From Mesostigma viride (lineage: Eukaryota; Streptophyta; Mesostigmatophyceae; Mesostigmatales; Mesostigmataceae): 64,000 nucleotides of DNA. A program made the translations under genes and the position numbers. The notes beneath the pieces were generated by a model, which searched no databases, was not told the origin of the DNA, and worked only from the letters and a program-made list of their open reading frames with translations. The stretch is from NCBI GenBank assembly GCA_009746045.1, contig RPFO01000022.1:3462678-3526677 (forward strand). Direction: 5' to 3'. Below are positions 56,710 through 64,000 of the stretch, piece after piece; the stretch's first letter is position 1; the number at the start of each line of letters is the position of its first letter.

Positions 56710-57666
56710 GGTGAAATGGAGGTGGTATGCCTCAGGCCTGATTGCCTCCCCTGTCTAACTGACTGTTACAACAAATGCTAAGCCATGTAAGGATAATTAA
56801 TTATCCATGAGTGATAATAAACCGTCACCCTACTCGGCACGCGATGGTTTTCCTCGCCTGGGAAAATGCTCTAAAGCGCCCTCGTTGTCACAGGCAATGG
56901 CGGACATTTCCAGCTCTGCAGCACGGGTAGGGTTGACAGCATCTCGGCCTCTGTCATCTTTCATTTTCTGAAGGACCGTGCATGCTCGGGTCCCTCTGGA
57001 AGTGGGAACGTGTGATATGATATCCCAAGCTGGGCGCCGCGCTTGAAGTGATCGAGCACTTCAAGTGATCCCTTTTTAAAAGTATGTACTCCGTTAAAAG
57101 ATACGGTCATACGGCGTTGAATCCCTACTCGGCGAGAACACTGCGTCACACCACTAGTATTCTCCTGGTCGTACTTGGCGTGTTACCTTGCCTTCCGTTG
57201 GCAGATTCGAGGAATGTGCCAGGCGTGCCATGAACAGCTTTATGGAAGGCCCCACTTGCTACGTAATGGAGTCGAAGAAGTGGCCACGGTCACGTTATGT
57301 AGTGAGCCAGGCGTGCTTTTCAGTGCCGGTATTGGACAGTTCCTTGCAGGAACATGGCGATAGCGTCGATGTCGTATTCCAGCTATCGTAGTTCCACCAT
57401 GTCTATATCGTTTCAACGAGCCATGGGGCGGAAATAGCCTGGTTGGATCTTCTGGGCAGGTTCTAAAGCACAGCAATGCTTTCTCTCTGTTTATTGAAGC
57501 TTAGCATGGCTGGATGCCCGCATTGACTAGCTCTCTGGATAGCAACAAGGGTCATTAAGGAAAGCAACCCTACAGCCAGCTGTGGATAGCGTGGCTAGGA
57601 GGTTGGTCGCCCGGAAAACCGCAGTAGGGAGGATACGTTTGCTTGCATAACGTAATTCCCACCACC
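56710..57666. promoter_or_regulatory. Shared intergenic region of divergent ATG3 and VPS45
   Basis: 957 bp separate the two start codons. It must hold both promoters unless one lies further off. No clear TATA box is seen near either start. Short inverted repeats such as GATCGAGCACTTCAAGTGATC (57046-57068) are visible. A short ORF and a possible exon also lie inside, so it may not be purely regulatory. Confidence 0.4.
57205..57391 (+). CDS. Possible terminal exon of an unidentified gene
   Basis: After CCGTTGGCAG a frame reads FEECARRAMNSFMEG, then KKWPRSRYVVSQ and DSVDVVFQLS before a stop. Composition is protein-like and the upstream AG is acceptor-like. No family is recognised, and no convincing upstream exon was found between it and ATG3; MADISSSAAR at 56896 before a GTAGGG is only a weak candidate. 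It could be a decayed gene. Confidence 0.25.
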
Positions 57667-60600
57667 ATGGATCTCGTGGCGTCGCTCCGCGAGTACTGCC
57701 ACAAGATTTTGAAAGACATCCGCGGCATGAAAATGCTAATTGTAGACAGGGAGACGGTGAGTGACCCGTCCTGCCTCCACCACCCTTTCTTTCCCGTATA
57801 AGACCAGGCTTATGGCTTTGGCGACTGTGGCTCTGTGCGCTCGGAAACCAGGAAGAATGGCACATCCGTGGTTCCAACCAGTGGTGCTATCCTCTTGATG
57901 CCCTGCCTTCGAATCCATCTACCTACCTCCCATGTCCGTCCGTCCCTCTGTTCAGGTCGCGATCGTCAGTACGGTGTACAGCCAGTCTGAGATCCTTAAG
58001 ATGGAGGTCTTCCTGGTCGAGCGGATAGATATCGAGAACGAGAGCACGCGCCCGCCCGAGGCGGCCGCGGGGGAGATGGAATCGTCCACGTGCCACCACA
58101 TGAAGGCGGTATTCTTTGTGCGCCCGACCCCGGACAACATCAACCTGATCAAAAAGTACCTCCGGTCGGCGCGTTTCAAGGAGTTTCATATCTGTGAGTC
58201 ATGCTTGCAAACCTCACATACCTTACAATGGCCACGTGACCTCTCTGCCAGTAGTGGATGTGCCATAGTGACTATGGTCACCTCGCCAATAGCCCCGCCC
58301 TGGACCATGCACCTCGTTTGGCCATGTCATGCTCTGGTCGTGCCGTGTCATGCGCTGGTCGTGCATGCCAGGGCTGTTTGGTAGCGGTTGGCATTCAACT
58401 GGTTGCTAGCGGTTGGCGTACGGCTGTTTGGTAGCGGCTGGCGCATGGCGGTGTCAGTGGGCGTCCTCTGGAGACTGTGTATGCCGGTTGTAATTGCGTA
58501 ATCTGCTTCTAAGTGCGATTCTGCTTTCTTTTTTGTTTGCTATTACCATTCAAGCCGTTACGCGGTGTACGACTCCAGCGCCCCCCTGCGGTTACACCAT
58601 GGCAGGGGGTGCGGGGGGGAGGGGGCAGGGTGTGCCTCTCTTCCTTCCTGGGATACCTCTCTATACCCTGGCCCTCTCCATACCTTGGCCCTCTCCATAC
58701 CTTGGCCCTCTCCATACCTTGGCCCTCTCCATACCTTGGCCCTCTCGATACCTTGGCCCTCTCCATACCTTGGCCCTCTCCATACCTTGGCCCTCTCGAT
58801 ACCTTGGCCCTCTCCATACCTTGGCCCTCTCCATACCTTGGCCCTCTCCATACCTTGGCCCTCTCCATACCTTGGCCCTCTCCATACCTTGGCCCTCTCC
58901 ATACCTTGGCCCTCTCCATAGCTTGGCCCTCTCCATACCTTGGCCCGGCTTGGACTAGGGGAACCTGTGCTCGAGCAAAGAGGTCACCCTTGCAGTTCCT
59001 AGGTCGCCGTAAACAGAGTCTACCCTTGCCGCACGATGGCTCCTGCCATTGTTGGAATGGCTCACCCCATTTTGACCTGCATTTTACCCTGCCCACCTTG
59101 GCCACTATAAATGCATGGATATGTGTGTAGGCACTGGTTAAGTTGGTTGCACGCCATTCAGGCAGCCATTTGTGTTTGTTCCTGCCCCCTTTCCCCCTGT
59201 CCGCATGCCTTGCCGCACCGGCCCTCTCGACCTCGTACTTTGTCTGCTGTCATCTTCCCTATCGTGCCAGTTGTGCTTGCATCTGCCACTCCTGCCACTT
59301 CTTTCGGCTCCTGGCCTCTCCTGCCAGTCTTGCTTGCGTTTTGCCCCTCGCGCCGGATATTCTTGCATCTGCACCCCACCCTCATGCCGTGTGTTCTTGC
59401 GTCTGCACCCCACCCTCGTGCCGTGTGTGCCTGCGTTCTCCCCCTGGTGCCTCCTGTTGCTGGCAGTCTTCACCAACATTGCGCGCGAGAGCTACCTGCG
59501 CGAGCTGGCGGACTGCGACGAGCACGAGCTGGTCAAGCAGGTGCAGGTGAGGCACTTGGGCTGATTGGTTGTTGCAGCACAGGTGATTGGATGGATGTGA
59601 CAAAGGCAAGGGGAGCTTGTTTGGGAAGACGAGCGGGGCAGGCAGGTGCAGGCCAGGAAGGGGATGCGATGATAATTAATAAATTAGCACGCAGACTGCG
59701 TCACATGGGCATAAATCCTCAGTGAGATGATGAATGTGCAAGAGAAAAGGGAGAGTTGACATGGAGCAAGGGCAGGTGTTGACGAGCATGAGCGGGTCAA
59801 GCAGGGACAGGTGAGGGGTGAGGAAGGCCAGAATTATGCATCCGTCATAGCACCAAGCAAAATGTATGGTGTGGACGGGCACCCCCTTGCCGAGCAGGTG
59901 GAGGTCAGGCAATGGAGGAGGGGCACGGTGGAAAGGAAGACATGGTGTAGAAACTTCATCACAATGTCTCTATGAGCTACCCACATGCCCGCACATTCTT
60001 CCCTCCACCCTTCCCCCCCCCCCCTCCCCCCTCTTCCAGGAGTACTACACCAGCTTCACAATTACTATGAGTTACCCACACACTCACACATTCTACCCTC
60101 CCACCCCCGGCCCCTTCATCCAGGAGTACTATGCCGACTTCATCGCGGAAGACAAGTTCCACTTCACGCTGAACGTGGAGTCCAACCACGTGTGCATGGC
60201 GCCCGTCAAGTGGAACCCGATGATCTTTCCCAAGGTTTCGGAGCGTGTCGTGCAGGGCATCCTCTCGGTGCTGCTCGCGCTCAAGAAGCAGCCGGTCATC
60301 CGCTACCAGCGCAACAGCGAGATCGCGAAACGGCTCGCCTACTCCGTCTACGTATGTGTACTTACCTATTCCCTACAAATAGGTATACCGTTGAGTGCGG
60401 CTTTGGGCAAGTCCATGGTTGGGGAGTGGAAGGGATGGGGCTGTTGGGGTCGTATTTCGTAGCTCTTTGATGGTTGGCTGATTGGGTGGGGGGGGGGGGG
60501 GGGGGGGGCAGTGGATTGGGGGGGTTGGATAGCTGGTTGAATGGATAGCATGGATAGGGGAGGGGAGGGGAGGGGAGGGGAGGGGAGGGGAGGGGAGGGG

Positions 60601-63467
60601 AGGGGAGGGGAGGGGAGGGAGGGGAGGGGAGGGGGAGGGGAGGGGAGGGGAGGGGAGGGGAGGGGAGGGGAGGGGAGGGGAGGGGGGGAGGGGAGGGGAG
60701 GAGGGGGAGGGGGGGGGGGGGGGGGGATGAGAGGGAGGGGGAAAGGGCAGGCAAGCGCGTGGGTGGACGGCCAGGCTGGCGGATTGGATGCGTGAACATA
60801 TTTCTGAACATATTCTCTCTTGCTTGCAACTAGAGCATGGTGTATATGAGTAGTGGGTGTGTCTTACCACTCTCTTTCCAAGTACAAGTATCCTAGTTTC
60901 TGCCTATTCCTTGACTTCTTCCACTTTCGTCCCAGCAGATGTACGAGGAGGTACCCGTTACTATTTTTTGCTATGCCATCTCCTGGTTTCACCCTCGTTG
61001 TTTGATATTAATCACTTTTTCTTGCTTTCCTTTCCTTGTCTTCCTGTTTTCTACCAGCGCATGCTGTATGAGCAGGAGGTGCCCCTGTGCTACTTTTCTA
61101 TTTGACATGTTTCCTCATCTCATCTTTCTTGTTTCGTTTTGAACACCCTACCTGGGACAGAGCACGGTGCTTGAGGAGCAGTCCCTACTTTCCTATTGAA
61201 CACATTTCCTGATTTCATCCTCTTGTTTCGGATTAAACACTCCACACTGAACAGAGCACGGTGTACGAGGAGGAGGTGTCCCTCTTCAGCTTCTGGCGCG
61301 GTGCGTCGCCCCCCCTCCTGCTCATCCTGGATCGCCGCGACGACCCCGTCACACCGCTGCTCGCGCAGTGGACCTACCAGGTGGGGGGGCTCGTTCCTAT
61401 GTTTGTTCGCTGTGCTTTGATGACCGCGACCTGACCATGGCTGTTGATGACTTGCCCTCTCTCCTGTCCACAGGGCAGGGTGCATGCGATGCTGGGCCTT
61501 GGGCCTGATGGCCGTGACCTGACCATGGCTGTTGATGAGTTGCCCTCTCACCTGTCCACAGGCCAGGGTGCACTCGCTGCTGGGCTTGATGACCGTGACC
61601 TGACCATGCCTGTTGATGAGTTGCCCTCTCTCCTGTCCACAGGCCATGGTGCATGAGCTGCTGGGCATCAACAACAACCGCGTCAGCCTCAAGCACGTGG
61701 AATCGCTGCCCAAGGACCAGCAGGTAGGCTGGTCACTCTACCGCCTGGTGATATAGTGAACACATGGCTTGACGGTGACCAGGAGATTGGCCGGTTACTC
61801 AGTGGTCCACTTGCGGTTTTGCAAATTGTGATCTATTTTTTTCATGGTATTGTAAAGTGTGACATAGTATCGTATGCAGTTTCTGCATAACCTATCTATT
61901 ATTGTCTCCATTATTATTGCTATTGTTATCTCCATCATTATTTATATTATTATCTCTAAACAATTGCAGTAACGTGTGTCTTGAATTTCTTACACCCACC
62001 CACTCCTCCCCGCCCCATGAATAGCGTTACTTTTTTTTTGTTCACCTTCTCCTCCAGGAGGCGGTGCTTTTGCTTATTCACCTCTACAACTTCTTGTTCT
62101 TCTCCTTGTTTCCTTCCTTGTTTCCTCCTTTTTTTTCTCCGTTTGCCCCCCCTTTCCCCTCCCTTGCTTTCCCCATCCCCAGGAGGTGGTGCTATCGGCG
62201 CACCAGGACCCGTTCTTCCTGGCAAACATGTTTGAGAACTACGGCGACCTGGGCGCCAGCATTAAGGCGATGGTGGACGACTTCCAGGTCAAGAGCAAGA
62301 GCAACCAGAACATTCAGACTATCGGTGGGTGGGTGCGGTCGAAGTTAATACCAAATACCAGCAATGCTTAAAATCAATGCTTAAAATAGATGATCATTCG
62401 GGGTGATGGGAACACGTGGCATGGTACTGCCCACCCAAAAGTGTCCTTCTGATGCGTGGCGCAGAAGTTAAGACGAATTAGGGATGGTGGCAAGTGGGAA
62501 CACGCATTAGGACACAAGTGGCTAAACCATCCCGACCATCGGTGGGTGGGATAGAAGTGAACGAGGCGATGCAAAAGCTTAACTGGTGGGACAAGTTGAA
62601 TAGGCGACAGAAAAGTTCAAGTCAATGATGGACAGGTCAAATAGGCAATGAAATCGATGGGAAAACACATCAGGGACGCGAGCCACCAGAACATCCCGAC
62701 CATCGGTACGTGTGTTGAGGACATGTTGGGACTGGTCACTGGCAATGAGAAAGAGAGCAAGCAGCTACCGTTTCTCAGACCAATCTTCATAAACACTGGT
62801 TGAATTCCAACGTTGAAGAATAAGTGATGTGTGATGGGGACACACTGCAGGGTACCAGCAACCACAAAACATCCGGACCGTCGGTGGATGGGTCAGACAT
62901 TTAATCGTCTAGGTTGGTACGTCCCACTACAACCAGATTCCAGCCGTGGTCAACCTGCCTACCGCGTTCTATCACTCATGGACCGCGTGGCCCCAGAGGA
63001 CATGAAGACGTGCTGGAGCTCTATTCTTACCCAGTGCCCTTCCTTAACCCCAACTGACCTATCAGTTACTTACCTTTGTGCCCTTCACCATCAACGTCAC
63101 GAGCACTATAGGATGTGCTGCGCGTCATAGGGAGGTATTCTGTGTCGGGAGCTACCTGCCGTATTGGCCACCTGCTTGGCATGCATCATCCTTCCTTTGT
63201 CCACCTATACCCAGTATAGGGCGCAGAGGACGTGACGTGTTTTGTGGACAAGTACTCTCACCTACTACCGCTCCTGACGATCCATGGCTTGTTGAACCTG
63301 GTGTCCGCCATCGCCGCCACCACCGCCACCACCACCACCACCACCACCACCACCACCACCACCACCACCACCACCACCACCACCACCACCACCACCACCA
63401 CCACCACCACCACCACCACCACCACCACCACCACCACCACCACCACCACCACCACCACCACCACCAC

Positions 63468-63504
<37 letters not shown>

Positions 63505-63687
63505 ACCTCCATTCCCAACGCCATCCCCACCGCCATCCCCACCGCCATCCCCACCTCCATCCCCACTGCCATCCCCACTGCCATCCCCACCGCCATTTCC
63601 ACCGCCATTCCCACCACCATCTCTACCGCCATCTCCACCACCGCCATCTCCACCACCGCCACCGCCACCACCATCGCCACCACCACC

Positions 63688-63748
<61 letters not shown>

Positions 63749-63928
63749 GAGGACATGATGCGCTTTGTCGAGAACTACCCCCAGTTCAAGTCGGCGTCCG
63801 GCGCGGTGGCCAAGCACGTGACGATCATGAGCGAGATCAGCCGCATCGTGGAGCAGCGGCGCCTGCTCGAGGTCTCACAGATGGAGCAGGAGCTCGCGTG
63901 CAACTCGGGGCTCAACTCGGCCTTTGAG
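57667..63928 (+). CDS. VPS45: VPS45, Sec1/Munc18 protein, first eight exons (3' partial)
   Basis: Exons: 57667-57756, 57956-58193, 59467-59546, 60124-60351, 61255-61380, 61643-61723, 62183-62324, 63750-63928. Introns are GT-AG and phases agree, giving 388 residues before the window ends, about two thirds of the usual length. The start ACCATGG is strong. Landmarks: [130 protein letters not shown] and FVENYPQFK...[15 protein letters not shown]45 binds Tlg2/syntaxin-16-type SNAREs and guides trans-Golgi/endosome fusion. Exon 2 has a short Glu/Pro/Ala insertion ([15 protein letters not shown]). Introns contain minisatellites and repeated copies of the neighbouring exon edges. Confidence 0.95.
58668..58945. 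repeat. VPS45 intron 2: 17-bp minisatellite
   Basis: About 16 units of CTCTCCATACCTTGGCC with rare CGATACC and CATAGC variants. Open in several frames, but only because the unit lacks stops. Confidence 0.9.
59672..59735. repeat. Weak LINE-tail fragment in VPS45 intron 3
   Basis: AATTAATAAATTAGCACGCA, then GACTGCGTCACATGGGCATA and AATCCTCAGTG, match the LINE-2 3' end with several changes. An old, short insertion. Confidence 0.5.
59940..60123 (+). repeat. Copy of VPS45 exon 4 5' edge in intron 3
   Basis: CTCTTCCAG followed by GAGTACTACACCAGCTTCA starts at 60040, paralleling the real exon 4 start at 60124 (CATCCAG, then GAGTACTATGCCGACTTCA). The adjoining intron text (TATGAGYTACCCACA...) is also repeated, with a period of about 84 bp. 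Confidence 0.8.
60484..60730. repeat. Poly-G and (GGGGA)n tract in VPS45 intron 4
   Basis: A run of more than 20 G at about 60487-60508, then about 30 GGGGA pentamers to about 60708, then another G run. This region is prone to sequencing error and to G-quadruplex formation. Confidence 0.9.
60939..61254 (+). repeat. Three decayed copies of VPS45 exon 5 5' edge
   Basis: Acceptor-like AG plus exon-like starts at 60939 (ATGTACGAGGAGGTACCCG), 61058 (CGCATGCTGTATGAGCAGG) and 61161 (AGCACGGTGCTTGAGGAGCA) precede the real exon at 61255 (AGCACGGTGTACGAGGAGGA). Spacing is 119, 103 and 94 bp. The pyrimidine-rich intron text before each is also shared. Confidence 0.85.
61474..61642 (+). repeat. Two decayed copies of VPS45 exon 6 5' edge
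   Basis: Copies start at 61474 (GGCAGGGTGCATGCGATGCT) and 61562 (GCCAGGGTGCACTCGCTGCT), each after CTGTCCACAG. The real exon 6 start is at 61643 (GCCATGGTGCATGAGCTGCT). Spacing is 88 and 81 bp. The intervening GTTGATGASTTGCCCTCT is repeated too. Confidence 0.9.
62058..62182 (+). repeat. Copy of VPS45 exon 7 5' edge
   Basis: CTCCTCCAG then GAGGCGGTGCTTTTGCTTAT at 62058, against the real exon 7 start at 62183 (CCCCAG, GAGGTGGTGCTATCGGC). Confidence 0.7.
62325..62900 (+). repeat. Three copies of VPS45 exon 7 3' edge and donor
   Basis: The real exon 7 ends ...AACATTCAGACTATCG before GTGGGTGGG (donor at 62325). Similar ends ...CCATCCCGACCATCG (donor-like GT at 62542), ...AACATCCCGACCATCG (62706) and ...AACATCCGGACCGTCG (62884) follow downstream, each followed by GTGGGTGGG, GTACGTG or GTGGATGGG. 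Confidence 0.8.
63306..63748. repeat. VPS45 intron 7: (CCA)n, (CCG)n, CCATCCCCAC and (AAC)n arrays
   Basis: (CCA)n at about 63317-63470, (CCG)n at 63471-63495, CCATCCCCACYG units to about 63640, more CCACCA, then (AAC)n from 63702 to the exon 8 acceptor AACAACAG at 63749. Poly-His, poly-Thr and poly-Gly translations here are artefacts. Confidence 0.95.
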
Positions 63929-63963
63929 GTGGGTCTGCACTTTTTTCTTAAGCTGGCGTGAAA

Positions 63964-64000
63964 GGTGGGTGGGTGGGTGGGTGGGTGGGTGGGTGGGTGG
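63964..64000. repeat. (GGTG)n microsatellite at the right edge
   Basis: GGTGGGTGGG repeat beginning in VPS45 intron 8, cut by the window end. Confidence 0.9.

Noticed and set aside
63078-63927. Poly-His, poly-Thr and poly-Gly proteins at the right end
   Set aside because: CCA/CCG/AAC arrays in VPS45 intron 7; the real coding part is only exon 8 from 63750.

Overview
The window reads as nuclear DNA of a green alga or other member of the green lineage. The evidence is intron-rich single-copy genes whose products look most like plant/green-algal VPS45, ATG3 and an SLC10A7/BASS-type carrier, set in DNA dominated by retrotransposons, rolling-circle-like elements and minisatellites. The species cannot be named from sequence alone.

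Layout. 0-1 kb: 3' end of a DIRS-like element (RNase H end, 2A peptide, tyrosine recombinase). 1-3.4 kb: dispersed and tandem repeats. 3.4-11.0 kb: a complete Copia-related LTR retrotransposon on the minus strand (Copia-1), with 5-bp target duplication and nearly identical LTRs. 11-17 kb: minisatellites, a broken relative of the same retrotransposon group, an RNase H1 N-terminal-type ORF and LINE tails. 17.4-23.1 kb: a four-exon SLC10A7-like transporter gene (minus). 23.6-42.0 kb: a nested transposon stack. Two HUH-endonuclease elements (A and B) lie tail to tail. The 5' region of A is split by a LINE (LINE-1) and by a truncated LINE (LINE-2). LINE-1 is itself split by a second Copia-related element (Copia-2), which carries an 893-bp internal duplication around a TIR element. 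HUH copy B is split by a 206-bp perfect palindrome. 43-44 kb: an unassigned ORF. 44.5-56.7 kb: a nine-exon ATG3 gene (minus) whose introns hold minisatellites and a hAT element. 57.7-64 kb: the first eight exons of VPS45 (plus), running off the right edge.

The three cellular genes were rebuilt by finding exons whose splice phases agree throughout: 541 aa for the transporter, 372 aa for ATG3, and 388 aa so far for VPS45. ATG3 and VPS45 are divergently arranged around a 957-bp gap. ATG3 is the E2-like enzyme that lipidates ATG8. VPS45 is the Sec1/Munc18 protein that controls endosomal SNARE fusion.

Most worth following up: (1) the paired lone-HUH (HUQ/YxxK) elements with a C2H2 finger, resembling Replitrons; (2) a Copia-related lineage with permuted order Gag-INT-PR-RT-RH, a DTQA protease motif and LTRs ending AGTTA...TAACT; (3) repeated tandem copies of exon edges, including splice sites, inside introns of both VPS45 and ATG3. 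Several transposon ORFs are broken near homopolymers, so sequencing or assembly error must be excluded before calling them dead.
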